Below are positions 1-7,527 of a stretch of 64,000 nucleotides of DNA, in pieces (the first letter of the stretch is position 1; each line of letters starts with the position of its first letter). The translations under genes were made by a program, and so were the position numbers. The notes under the pieces are model-generated. The model ran no database searches, had not been told where the DNA came from, and saw nothing but the letters and a program-made list of their open reading frames with translations. The DNA is from Cellulomonas pakistanensis (lineage in GTDB: Bacteria > Actinomycetota > Actinomycetes > Actinomycetales > Cellulomonadaceae), in NCBI RefSeq assembly GCF_016862755.1, contig NZ_BONO01000008.1, positions 62,001 to 126,000 of the forward strand, written 5' to 3'.

Positions 1-171
1 GATGTCCGCGTCGGTGGGCTCGCGCAGGCCGACCCAGACGTAGCCGTCGGTGGCGTCGGCCGCGTGCGCGGCCTCCCGCAGCGGGACCCGTCCGGGCACC
101 CGCTCGCCCGCGGTGTAGAGGCCGCAGTCGCCGATCACGGCGTCGGCCCCGGTGCGCTGCACGTCCGTCAC
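1..171 (-). CDS. corA: CorA-type magnesium/cobalt transporter, N-terminal fragment
   Basis: Only the first 57 codons lie in the window; the gene runs off its left edge. The visible part reads GDCGLYTAGERVPGR, an alanine-rich helix, then YVWVGLREPTDAD. This matches the opening of the cytoplasmic domain of actinobacterial CorA proteins (an acidic-Cys strand, then a V-W-[IV]-G-L-x-E-P-T motif). CorA family members are pentameric Mg2+/Co2+ channels, but the membrane part with its GMN motif is outside the window, so the channel assignment rests on the N-terminus alone. I chose a GTG start at 171; a GAGGG stretch lies almost against it, so the start could be a few codons upstream. The gap to the next gene is 56 bp. 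Confidence 0.62.
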   Translation of the reverse strand, partial: MTDVQRTGADAVIGDCGLYTAGERVPGRVPLREAAHAADATDGYVWVGLREPTDADI

Positions 172-227
172 GCCCTCACGATAGGTCCGCGGGGTCCGAG
201 CGGCCGCGCGGCACCCGGGGCGGCGGC

Positions 228-1499
228 TCAGGCCGAGCGGCGCAGCGCCACGACCGTCACGTCGTCGGGCCGGGCGTCGCTCACGGCCGCCAGGCGCAGC
301 ACCCGCTGCACGGCCTCGTCCGCGCTCGGGCAGTCGAGCAGCTCGCCGACGAGCAGCGGCACGCACCGCAGCGACCCGTCGAACAGGTCGAGCACCCCGT
401 CGCTGAACGTCAGCAGCAGGTCGCCGGGCCCCAGGTGCGTCTCGCCGAGGGCGCGGACCGACTCGTCGGTCACGCCCAGCGGCAGGTCCAGGGCGTCGAG
501 CCGCTGCCACGTGCCGTCGGCCCGCACGACCAGCGTCAGGCCGTGGCCGGCGTCGGCGTACGTGACGCGGCCGGTCGTGGCCTCGAGGCGCGCGTGGAAC
601 GCGGTCGCGAACAGCCCGGCGCCCGAGAGGTCGGCGTGCAGCACGGCGCCCGCCTGGAGCATCGCGCGGTCCACCGGCTCGCCCTGCGCCGACCCGCGGA
701 GCACGGCGCGCACGGCGGCGGCGAGGATGGCGGCGGCGGGACCCTTGCCCATGACGTCGGCGAGCGTGACCACCACCCCGTCGTCGGAGGGGTACCAGTC
801 GTAGAAGTCGCCGCCGACCTGCGAGCTCGGCAGGCAGGCGCCGGCGAGCTCGTAGCCGTCGACCACGGGGGTGTCGCGCGGCAGCAGGCCCATCTGGACC
901 TCCTGCGCCCGGTCCAGCTCGGCGTCGACGCTGAGCTCCTTGGCGACCCAGTGGGCGAGGTCCGCGAGCAGGGCGGACTGGTCGGCGGTGAACCGGCGCG
1001 GGCGGGTGTCCGCGATGCACAGCGTGCCGAGCAGGCGGCCGTCCGCCCCGACCAGCGGGTGCTCCGCGTAGAACCGCAGGCGCGCGCCGGGTCCGCGGTC
1101 CTCGAGCACCGCGGCGCCGTCGGGGACGGGCGCCGCGGCCGGCGTGCCGGCGACCTCGGCGGGCGCGGCGGGCAGCGGGGCGGGCTCGCCCGCGCCGATG
1201 AGGGAGACGGTGGCGGTGGGCACGTCGAACAGCTGCCGGGCCAGGCGCACCACGCGGTCGAACCGGGGCTCGGTGGCGCCGGTGACGGTGCCGAGGCGCT
1301 CCAGCGCGGCGAGCCGCTGCGCGAGGCTGCGGGCCGCCGGGGCGGAGGCGTCGAGGGGCGCGGTGACGACGGTCGGTGCGGGGCCGTCCGCGGGGCCGAG
1401 GTCGGCGAGCGGGGCGACGGGCGCGGGCACCGGGGCGTCCGCCGGGCCCGCGGGCTCGCGCGGGGCCGGCACCGCCGGGGTGGTCACGCGTGTCGGCAC
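228..1499 (-). CDS. GAF domain / SpoIIE-type PP2C serine phosphatase
   Basis: A 423-residue protein. It has a Pro/Ala-rich N-terminus (about 1-60), a GAF-like sensor domain (about 70-190, including LGTLCIADTRPR) and a PP2C domain of the SpoIIE/RsbU class (about 210-420). PP2C metal-binding signatures are visible: GGDFYDW, LADVMGKGPAA, DAGHG, FSDGVLD and the terminal PDDVTVVAL. Such enzymes dephosphorylate anti-anti-sigma factors in partner-switching cascades, with the GAF domain sensing a small molecule or redox state. No anti-sigma or STAS gene lies next to it, so its target is unknown. The GTG start at 1499 is supported by a strong GGAGGTGA ribosome site 5 nt upstream. Confidence 0.88.
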   Translation of the reverse strand: MPTRVTTPAVPAPREPAGPADAPVPAPVAPLADLGPADGPAPTVVTAPLDASAPAARSLAQRLAALERLGTVTGATEPRFDRVVRLARQLFDVPTATVSLIGAGEPAPLPAAPAEVAGTPAAAPVPDGAAVLEDRGPGARLRFYAEHPLVGADGRLLGTLCIADTRPRRFTADQSALLADLAHWVAKELSVDAELDRAQEVQMGLLPRDTPVVDGYELAGACLPSSQVGGDFYDWYPSDDGVVVTLADVMGKGPAAAILAAAVRAVLRGSAQGEPVDRAMLQAGAVLHADLSGAGLFATAFHARLEATTGRVTYADAGHGLTLVVRADGTWQRLDALDLPLGVTDESVRALGETHLGPGDLLLTFSDGVLDLFDGSLRCVPLLVGELLDCPSADEAVQRVLRLAAVSDARPDDVTVVALRRSA

Positions 1500-1641
1500 C
1501 GGTCACCTCCTGACGTGTGCGCGTCGATCCTGTCCCCCGGTACATCGGCATCTCCGGCCGCGGGATGAGCCCGGCGGTGGTGTGGCGGCGCACTCACACG
1601 GGACGCACAGCCGGGCCGGGGCGACGCGCGCGGCCGGGCCG

Positions 1642-2856
1642 TCAGCCCGCGGCGCCCGCCAGCACCGCGTCCCGGGCCAGCAGCAGCGCCCCCCGGGCCG
1701 GTGCCCCCGCCCCGAGCCGCCCCGCCACGACGTCGACCACCGCGCCCGCCGTCACGGCCGTGCGCTCGGCGAGCACCTCGCGCAGCGGGTCCAGCAGCAC
1801 GTCGCCCGCCGCGGCCAGCGCGCCGCCGACCACGAGCACGTCGGGGTCGAGCACGGTGCACACCGACGCCAGCGCGGTGCCGAGGTGCCGGCCGACGTCG
1901 GACAGCACCCGCCGGCAGCCCGGGTCACCGGCCGCGGCCAGTGCGAGCAGCTCCGGGACGGTCAGCGGCCCGTGGCTCGCGGCCAGCAGCTCGAGGACGG
2001 CGGACGCCCCGGCGAGCACCTGGAGGCACCCGCGGTTGCCGCAGGTGCACACGGGCCCGTCCGGGTCGATCGTCAGGTGGCCGAGCTCGCCGGCGGTGCC
2101 GGTGCGGCCGTGCACGACGTCGCCGGCGACGACGATCCCGCCGGACACGCCCTCGCCGAGCGCCACGTGCACCACGGTCCGCCGCCCGCGCCCCGCGCCC
2201 ACCCGGGCCTCCGCGAGGGCGCCGAGGTTGCCGTCGTTGTCGAACAGCACCGGGACGCCCGGCGCGGGCGCGAGCAGCGCGGGCGCCGCGACCATGCCGC
2301 CCCAGCCCGCGCGCACGCCGGCGCCCGCGACCCGGCCGGTCCGCACCTCGACCGGGGCGGGCACGCCGACGCCCACCGCCGCGACCGCGGCCGGGTCGGT
2401 GCCCGAGTCCCGCAGGACCCGGTCTAGCAGCGCCCGCGCCGCGCGCACGGCGTGCTCGGCCCGCTGGCCCGCGCCGGGACCCCCGGGCAGCGGGACGACC
2501 GCCTCGACCGGCTCGCCGTCGCCGCGGTCGAGGACCACGCGGACCTCGTCCAGGTAGCAGTGCACGCCGACCAGGGCGCCGCCGTGCGCGAGCTGGACCC
2601 GGGTGGCGCGCCGGCCCGACCGCGTCGTCGCCGACACCCGCACCAGCCCCTCGGCGGCGAGCGCCGCGACGGCGGCCGACACGGTCGCGGGCGCGAGCCC
2701 GGTCGCCCGGCACAGCTCGACCTGGGTGAGGCCGTCCTCGCGCCGCAGCGCGGCGAGCAGCAGGCCGCGGCTGTCCCGCGGGGCGGCGTCGGGGCGCGTC
2801 CCGCGGCGGGCGGGCACCGGCGCCGACCGGACCTCGGGGTCCGCGGGGGAGGTCAC
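1642..2856 (-). CDS. ROK family transcriptional regulator / sugar kinase-like protein
   Basis: A 404-residue protein with an N-terminal winged helix (about 25-85, LTQVELCRATGLAPATVSAA) fused to a ROK domain (about 95-390). The ROK zinc signature is present: GH at the start of GHLTIDPDG, then CTCGNRGCL. The nucleotide-binding region FDNDGN is also visible. HTH-ROK proteins of the NagC/XylR type are usually sugar-responsive repressors; whether the kinase activity is kept cannot be judged by eye. It begins 10 bp after trkA on the same strand. The GTG start at 2856 has no clear ribosome site, so it is probably read by coupling to trkA or starts further in. The sugar ligand is unknown. Confidence 0.85.
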   Translation of the reverse strand: MTSPADPEVRSAPVPARRGTRPDAAPRDSRGLLLAALRREDGLTQVELCRATGLAPATVSAAVAALAAEGLVRVSATTRSGRRATRVQLAHGGALVGVHCYLDEVRVVLDRGDGEPVEAVVPLPGGPGAGQRAEHAVRAARALLDRVLRDSGTDPAAVAAVGVGVPAPVEVRTGRVAGAGVRAGWGGMVAAPALLAPAPGVPVLFDNDGNLGALAEARVGAGRGRRTVVHVALGEGVSGGIVVAGDVVHGRTGTAGELGHLTIDPDGPVCTCGNRGCLQVLAGASAVLELLAASHGPLTVPELLALAAAGDPGCRRVLSDVGRHLGTALASVCTVLDPDVLVVGGALAAAGDVLLDPLREVLAERTAVTAGAVVDVVAGRLGAGAPARGALLLARDAVLAGAAG

Positions 2857-2866
2857 GGGCGCGCGC

Positions 2867-3622
2867 TCACGGGCGGGCGGCGAACCGCTCGAGCAGCTCC
2901 GCGTGGCCCGAGACGATCAGCAGGTCGTTCGCCGCGATCCGCGTCTCCGGGGTCGCGTACACGAAGTCGATCCCCGGGCTCTTCACGCCGATGACGGTCA
3001 CGCCGTACCGCTCGCGGATCTTCGACTGCCCGATCGTGAAGCCCTGCGTCTCGCGCGGCGGCTTCATCTTGACGATCGTGAACCCGTCCTCGACCTCGAT
3101 GTAGTCGAGCATCTTCCCGGACACCAGGTGCGCGACGCGGGACCCCGCGTCCGCCTCCGGCAGCACCACGTGGTGGGCGCCGATGCGCTGCAGGATGCGC
3201 GCGTGCTCGTTGCTGATCGCCTTCGCCCAGATCTGCGGCGTGCCCATGTCGACCAGGTTGCCGGTGATGAGCACGGACGCCTCGAGGTAGGACCCGACAC
3301 CGACCACCGCGACGGAGAAGTCCCGCGCGCCGACCTGCTCGAGCGCCTCGGGGTTGGTGGCGTCCGCCTCGACGAGGGGGATCCGGCCGCTCCACTGCGC
3401 CACCAGGTCGGGGTCCCGCTCGACGGCGAGCACGTCCTGGCCGAGCCGGTCCAGGGTCGCGGCGATCGCCGAGCCGAACCGGCCGAGGCCGACCACGAGG
3501 ATGCCGGCCTCGCGCTTCGGGCCCTTGGCGCGGGGGCCGTCCGGGCGCCGGCCCCGGTCCCGGCGGTCGTCGTCCGCGAGCGGTCCCAGGCCGGTCGCGC
3601 CGGTGCGGGTCAGGTCATCCAA
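2867..3622 (-). CDS. trkA: TrkA/KtrA-type potassium uptake regulatory subunit
   Basis: A 251-residue cytoplasmic gating subunit. A charged N-terminal stretch (1-37) precedes an RCK-N Rossmann domain opening with ILVVGLGRFGSA (about 40-160), which binds nucleotide. An RCK-C domain follows (about 170-250), with ITVIGVKSPGIDF-like strands. There is one RCK pair, as in KtrA, rather than the duplicated TrkA of enterics. The only in-frame start before the Rossmann fold is TTG at 3622. It lies inside the end of trkH, whose stop is 3615-3617, giving an 8-bp overlap, so translation is probably coupled. It should assemble as a ring on the TrkH channel encoded just upstream. Confidence 0.9.
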   Translation of the reverse strand: MDDLTRTGATGLGPLADDDRRDRGRRPDGPRAKGPKREAGILVVGLGRFGSAIAATLDRLGQDVLAVERDPDLVAQWSGRIPLVEADATNPEALEQVGARDFSVAVVGVGSYLEASVLITGNLVDMGTPQIWAKAISNEHARILQRIGAHHVVLPEADAGSRVAHLVSGKMLDYIEVEDGFTIVKMKPPRETQGFTIGQSKIRERYGVTVIGVKSPGIDFVYATPETRIAANDLLIVSGHAELLERFAARP

Positions 3623-4991
3623 TGATCGGCCTCTCCTCGGGGAACCGGACGACGCGACGACGGCTGCGCAGCGCGAGCGCCGCGGCGAGCGTCATCGTGC
3701 CGGTCCGGCCGATGAACATCAGGACGGCGAGCACGTACTTGCCGGCGTCGGGCAGGTCGTCCGTGATCCCGGTGGACAGCCCCACCGTGGCGAACGCCGA
3801 GATCACCTCGAACAGGATCACGTCCAGGGTCAGCCCGGTGATCGCCAGCAGCAGCAGGCAGGCCACCAGGACGATCGTCGCACTCACGAGCGAGACCGCG
3901 ATCGCGACCTGCAGCGCCTCGCGCGGGATCCGCCGGCCGAACGCCTCGACGTCGCGGTCGCCCCGGGCCTCCGCGACGATGGCGAGCAGCATCACGGCGA
4001 GCGTCGTGACCTTGATGCCGCCCGCGGTCGACGCCGAGCCGCCGCCGACGAACATGAGCGCGTCGTTGAGCAGCCAGGTGCCCTCGTGCATCTCGCCGAC
4101 ATCCACCGTCGAGAACCCGCCCGACCGCGGCATGACGCCCGCGAACAGCGCGGCGAGGATCGTCTCGTTCCAGCCGATCCCGCCGAGGGTGCGCGGGTTC
4201 GTCCACTCGAAGGCCGCCACGACCACCGAGCCGAACAGCACCAGCGCGGCGCTGGTCACGACGGTCAGCTTGGAGTGCAGGCTCCACCGCCGCGGCCGCC
4301 GCCAGGTGCGCGCGATGTTGAGGATGACCGGGAAGCCCAGCGAGCCGATGAACACGCCGACGATGATGGGCATCAGCACCCACCAGTCGGCGGCGTAGGG
4401 CGTCAGGCCCTCCTCGGTCGGGATGAACCCGGCGTTGTTGAACGCCGAGACCGCGTAGAACACCCCGTGCCAGACGGCCTCGCCCCAGGAGTCGCCCAGC
4501 ATCCGCAGCCGGGGGATCAGCACCAGCGCGATCGCGACCTCGAGCACGACCGACGTGACGATGACGGTCCGGACCAGGGAGCCGACCTCGCCGAGCCGGG
4601 TCGTCTTGGTCTCCGAGGAGACCAGCAGCTTCTGGGTCAGGCCGATCCGCCGGGACACCGCCAGGCCGAGGATGGAGGCCAGGGTCATCACGCCCAGGCC
4701 GCCGATCTGGATCCCGACGAGGATCGCCACTTGCCCGGCGGTGGACCAGTAGGTGCCGGTGTCGACGGTGACCAGGCCGGTGACGCACACGGCGGACACC
4801 GCGGTGAAGAACGCGTCCACGAACGGCGCCCGCTCGCCGGACGCCGTGGCCCACGGCATCGACAGCAGCGCGGTGAACACGGCGATCACCGCGGCGAACA
4901 CGCCGATCGCCAGCCGCGCGGGGGACTGGCGGGCCAGCCGGTCGACGAGCTCGCGCCCGGACCAGACCACCCCGGGGAGACCCCCTGCCAT
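3615..4991 (-). CDS. trkH: TrkH/KtrB-type potassium transporter membrane subunit
   Basis: A 458-residue integral membrane protein of the SKT superfamily, with four membrane-pore-membrane repeats. Each pore loop carries its glycine: SAVCVTGLVTVDTG, SAFNNAGFIP, GGGSASTAGGIK and FATVGLSTGI. It forms the K+ translocating channel gated by the TrkA subunit. I placed the start at ATG 4991, where AGGAG lies 6 nt upstream and the protein begins MAGGLPGVVWSG. The reading frame stays open upstream to 5105, but that extension is Arg/Pro-rich and unlike the family. It is transcribed divergently from the acuC-like gene across a 167-bp gap. Confidence 0.92.
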   Translation of the reverse strand: MAGGLPGVVWSGRELVDRLARQSPARLAIGVFAAVIAVFTALLSMPWATASGERAPFVDAFFTAVSAVCVTGLVTVDTGTYWSTAGQVAILVGIQIGGLGVMTLASILGLAVSRRIGLTQKLLVSSETKTTRLGEVGSLVRTVIVTSVVLEVAIALVLIPRLRMLGDSWGEAVWHGVFYAVSAFNNAGFIPTEEGLTPYAADWWVLMPIIVGVFIGSLGFPVILNIARTWRRPRRWSLHSKLTVVTSAALVLFGSVVVAAFEWTNPRTLGGIGWNETILAALFAGVMPRSGGFSTVDVGEMHEGTWLLNDALMFVGGGSASTAGGIKVTTLAVMLLAIVAEARGDRDVEAFGRRIPREALQVAIAVSLVSATIVLVACLLLLAITGLTLDVILFEVISAFATVGLSTGITDDLPDAGKYVLAVLMFIGRTGTMTLAAALALRSRRRVVRFPEERPIIG

Positions 4992-5146
4992 CCGTACTCC
5001 TGCCGTGCACCCTGGTCCGTCGCGGGGCGGGTCGCCGCCGCGTGCGCCCGCGCGGCGCGTGCCGGCGTGGGGCTGCGCGCGCGAGCGGGGGCACCACTGT
5101 GGCACGGGTCCGGCGGGCGCGTGCCGACGGCGCCCGGGGGAGCGGC

Positions 5147-5152
5147 TACGGT
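5147..5152 (+). promoter_or_regulatory. -10 box of a predicted leaderless promoter (acuC-like gene)
   Basis: TACGGT ends 6 nt before the ATG at 5159, and no Shine-Dalgarno sequence is present. A sigma-A transcript would start at or near the A of the start codon. The same spacing recurs before the glutaredoxin-like, rex, DUF4229 and menC genes in this window. Confidence 0.45.
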
Positions 5153-5158
5153 GTCGTC

Positions 5159-6340
5159 ATGACGGCCCGGGTGCACGTGGTGTGGACGCCCGAGCTGCTC
5201 GACTACGACTTCGGCCCCGGCCACCCGATGGCGCCGCTCCGGCTCGACCTGACTGTGCGGCTCGCGCAGTCGCTCGGGCTGCTGGACCTGCCCGGCGTGC
5301 GGGTCGTCGGCCCGGCGCCGGCCACCGACGCGCAGCTCGAGACGGCGCACGAGCCGGCCTACGTGGCGGCCGTGCGGGACGCGTCCGACGGCGGCCCCGG
5401 CGACCCCGCCCGCGGCATCGGCACCGAGGACGACCCGGTGTTCCCGCACATGCACGAGGCCGCTGCCCGCATCGTCGGCGGCAGCCGGGAGGCGGCGCTG
5501 GCGGTGTGGGCGGGGCGTGCCGAGCACGGGGTCAACCTCACCGGCGGGATGCACCACGCGATGCCCGGCGCGGCCTCCGGGTTCTGCGTGTACAACGACG
5601 CGGCCGTGGCGATCCGCGCGCTGCTCGCCGCGGGCGCCGAGCGGGTCGCGTACGTCGACGTCGACGCGCACCACGGCGACGGCGTGCAGCGCGCGTTCTG
5701 GGACGACCCCCGGGTGCTCACCGTCTCGGTGCACGAGAGCGGCGCGACCCTGTTCCCCGGCACCGGCTTCCCGGACGAGACCGGCGGCCCCGCCGCGCCC
5801 GGCACCGCCGTCAACCTCGCGCTGCCCTCGCACACCGGGGACGCCGCGTGGCTGCGCGCGGTCGACGCCGTCGTGCCGCCGGTGGTGCGGGCGTTCGCGC
5901 CGCAGGTGCTCGTCACCCAGCACGGCTGCGACACCCACGTCGAGGACCCGATCGCGGACCTCGACGTGTCGGTGGACGCCCAGCGCCTGGTGACCTCCTG
6001 GCTGCACGACCTGGCGCACGAGGTGTGCGAGGGCCGGTGGGTGGCCCTGGGCGGCGGCGGGTACGCGGTGGTCGACGTCGTGCCGCGCGCCTGGACGCAC
6101 CTGCTCGGGATCGCGGCGCACGCGCCCGTCGACCCGGCCACCCGGATGCCGGCGGCGTGGGAGGCGCAGGTCGTCGAGCTGTACGGCCGCGAGGCGCCCG
6201 GCTCGATGTCCGACGGGGCCACGGCGGCGTGGCGGCCGTGGTCGGACGGCTTCGACCCGGCCGACGACGTGGACCGCGCCGTCCGCGCGACCCGCTCGGC
6301 GGCGTTCCCGCTCCTGGGCCTGGACCCCCTGCACGACTGA
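5159..6340 (+). CDS. acuC: AcuC-like histone deacetylase family protein
   Basis: A 393-residue zinc-dependent deacylase of the arginase/HDAC fold. Family landmarks appear in order: GGMHHAMPGAASGFCVYND (catalytic His pair near 132), YVDVDAHHGDGVQ (zinc ligands Asp and His near 169-171), SVHESG, TQHGCDTH (third zinc Asp near 258) and GGGGYAVVDVVPRAW near the active-site tyrosine region. In Bacillus, AcuC deacetylates and activates acetyl-CoA synthetase; here neither acuA nor acs is adjacent, so the substrate is open. The ATG at 5159 follows a -10-like TACGGT at leaderless distance. Upstream in-frame codons are excluded because they do not resemble the family. Confidence 0.88.
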   Translation: MTARVHVVWTPELLDYDFGPGHPMAPLRLDLTVRLAQSLGLLDLPGVRVVGPAPATDAQLETAHEPAYVAAVRDASDGGPGDPARGIGTEDDPVFPHMHEAAARIVGGSREAALAVWAGRAEHGVNLTGGMHHAMPGAASGFCVYNDAAVAIRALLAAGAERVAYVDVDAHHGDGVQRAFWDDPRVLTVSVHESGATLFPGTGFPDETGGPAAPGTAVNLALPSHTGDAAWLRAVDAVVPPVVRAFAPQVLVTQHGCDTHVEDPIADLDVSVDAQRLVTSWLHDLAHEVCEGRWVALGGGGYAVVDVVPRAWTHLLGIAAHAPVDPATRMPAAWEAQVVELYGREAPGSMSDGATAAWRPWSDGFDPADDVDRAVRATRSAAFPLLGLDPLHD

Positions 6341-6513
6341 CGCGCCGCGCCCGGCGCGCCGCCGCCGCGCCCCTGCGTCGCGCCCCGCGCCGTCCCGCCA
6401 CCGCCGCGCCCGCGCGCGGTGCGCCGGGCCGCGCCGTGCGCGCCGGGAGGCGGCTGCGAGGGGCGTGCGAGACAGTGGATGCACCCCGGCGGGTGGTCCC
6501 ACGCGCCTCCCCT

Positions 6514-6542
6514 TTCACAGCAGCCTCACCAGGCCCTAAGGT
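6514..6542 (+). promoter_or_regulatory. Promoter for the HTH gene at 6612
   Basis: TTCACA (6514-6519), a 17-nt spacer and TAAGGT (6537-6542) form a good housekeeping promoter. It predicts a start near 6549 and a leader of about 60 nt. The rest of the 271-bp gap after acuC (6341-6611) is very GC-rich low-complexity sequence in which I see nothing else. Confidence 0.6.
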
Positions 6543-6611
6543 GTCGTCGCGGCACCTGTGTGCACCCAGTCCCGCGCACAGGTCGTGCGCGCACGAGCGA
6601 GAAGAGCGGCC

Positions 6612-6860
6612 ATGACCAGCGAGCAGCCCCCGCGGGTGCGGTTCCTCACCGTCGCCGAGGTCGCGGAGGTCATGCGGGTCTCGAAGATGACCGTGTACCG
6701 GCTGCTGCACTCGGGCGAGATGCCCGCCGTGCGGGTCGGCCGCTCGTTCCGGGTGCCCCAGGACGCGCTCGACCACTACCTCGCGACCGCGCGCCTCGAC
6801 CTCGAGGCCGAGCGCGAGCAGGACGAGGGCCCGTCGGCCGCCGGCCGGCTGTCGTCCTGA
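6612..6860 (+). CDS. Excisionase-family helix-turn-helix DNA-binding protein
   Basis: An 82-residue protein made almost wholly of a MerR/excisionase-type winged HTH. LTVAEVAEVMRVSKMTVYRL gives the two helices (about 12-31), followed by the wing AVRVGRSFRVPQDALDHYL (about 40-58). The C-terminus is charged and probably disordered. Despite the domain name there is no phage context: this is the widely conserved actinobacterial gene found beside bS22 (as in the Rv0500A-Rv0500B arrangement of M. tuberculosis). It may be a housekeeping transcription factor. The ATG at 6612 follows GAGAAGAGCGGCC, a weak ribosome site. Confidence 0.85.
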   Translation: MTSEQPPRVRFLTVAEVAEVMRVSKMTVYRLLHSGEMPAVRVGRSFRVPQDALDHYLATARLDLEAEREQDEGPSAAGRLSS

Positions 6861-6922
6861 CCCGTCCGGCCCCCGCCGCCGGTGCGTGCACCGGCGCGTC
6901 GCGGACGGCCTCGCCGATCGCG

Positions 6923-6928
6923 TAAGGT
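6923..6928 (+). promoter_or_regulatory. -10 box of probable bS22 promoter
   Basis: TAAGGT sits about 102 nt before the bS22 start and is identical to the -10 of the preceding HTH gene. No good -35 element is visible. It would give bS22 its own transcript with a leader of about 95 nt, fitting separate and higher expression of a ribosomal protein. Confidence 0.4.
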
Positions 6929-7030
6929 AGGGGCGGACTTTCCCGTGCGTGGGCGTTCGTCGTGCCGCGCGTCGATCGACCACGACCCGGCGGGGCGCTG
7001 CGAGCGCTCGCCACAGGAAGCGAGGACCCC

Positions 7031-7129
7031 ATGGGCTCCGTCATCAAGAAGCGCCGCAAGCGCATGGCGAAGAAGAAGCACCGCAAGCTGCTGCGCAAGA
7101 CGCGTCACCAGCGTCGCAACAAGAAGTGA
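7031..7129 (+). CDS. Small basic ribosomal protein bS22 (AURKAIP1/COX24 domain)
   Basis: A 32-residue protein, [17 protein letters not shown] then [15 protein letters not shown], nearly all Lys and Arg. It matches the actinobacterial AURKAIP1/COX24-domain peptide seen as an extra small-subunit protein (bS22) in mycobacterial ribosome structures. It is easily missed by gene callers because of its size. An AGGAAGCGAGG stretch upstream of the ATG serves as ribosome site. It follows the HTH gene, as in mycobacteria, and is closed by a strong hairpin 28 nt after its stop. Confidence 0.93.
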   Translation: MGSVIKKRRKRMAKKKHRKLLRKTRHQRRNKK

Positions 7130-7156
7130 CGTCCGCCGCGCGAGCGGCGACGTGAG

Positions 7157-7190
7157 CGAAGGGCCCGGCACGCGAGTGCCGGGCCCTTCG
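7157..7190 (+). terminator. Rho-independent-like hairpin after bS22
   Basis: A perfect 15-bp stem (7157-7171 with 7176-7190) closed by a GCGA tetraloop. No U-run follows, as is usual for terminators in high-GC actinobacteria. Confidence 0.8.
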
Positions 7191-7300
7191 TCGTCCCCGG
7201 GGGTCCCGGGCGTCGTCGTCCCCCGGGGGTCCCGGGCGTCGTCGTACCGGGGGGTCCCGGGCGTCGTCGTCCCCGGGGTCCCGGGCGTCGTGGTCCCGGA
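7191..7300. repeat. GC-rich tandem repeat of about 25 bp, four to five units
   Basis: Consecutive units consist of CGTCGTCGT, then a run of C and G with CCCGGGG, then GGTCCCGGG, repeated with small length differences (22-26 bp). The array starts directly after the bS22 terminator. Together with the terminator and the promoter region it fills most of the 398-bp gap 7130-7527. It has no coding character on either strand that I trust. Confidence 0.75.
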
Positions 7301-7430
7301 GGCACGTCCGGATGCGTCCAGGGTCGGTCCAGGGAGGTCCCAGCGGGTGGCGCGGGCCAGCAGGCGCGGCGTCGGCGGCGCAACGGCGCGCCGTGTTGCC
7401 ACGTGGCACACCGGGGTGGATCGTCACCCC

Positions 7431-7481
7431 TTGACGGGGTTTGTCCCGTGCTGATTCACTCCGATCGGTTCTTCAACGATG
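7431..7481 (+). promoter_or_regulatory. Promoter region and LacI-type operator of the sugar ABC operon
   Basis: TTGACG at 7431-7436 is a good -35 box; the -10 about 17 nt downstream (around 7452-7459) is poor. TTCAACGATGAA at 7472-7483 is a near-palindrome centred on CG, the typical shape of LacI-family operators. Its core CAACGATG recurs in the arabinan promoter region at 27.4-27.5 kb. Upstream, TGCCACGTGGCA (7397-7408) is a perfect 12-bp palindrome of unknown role. Confidence 0.5.
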
Positions 7482-7527
7482 AAAACCCACCGGTGCCGCG
7501 GGCACCGGCGGAGGCGGGAGGTCGAGG

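Noticed and set aside
5042..5158. Longer N-terminus for the AcuC-like protein
   Set aside because: The added 39 residues are Arg/Ala-rich, unlike the family, and ATG 5159 matches the conserved start of the fold.
6612..6860. Excisionase-like gene as a sign of prophage or integrative element
   Set aside because: No integrase, att repeats or phage genes nearby, and the gene-bS22 pairing is a normal chromosomal arrangement in Actinobacteria.
7191..7300. GC tandem repeat as a CRISPR array
   Set aside because: Units are contiguous, imperfect and have no unique spacers, and no cas genes are present.
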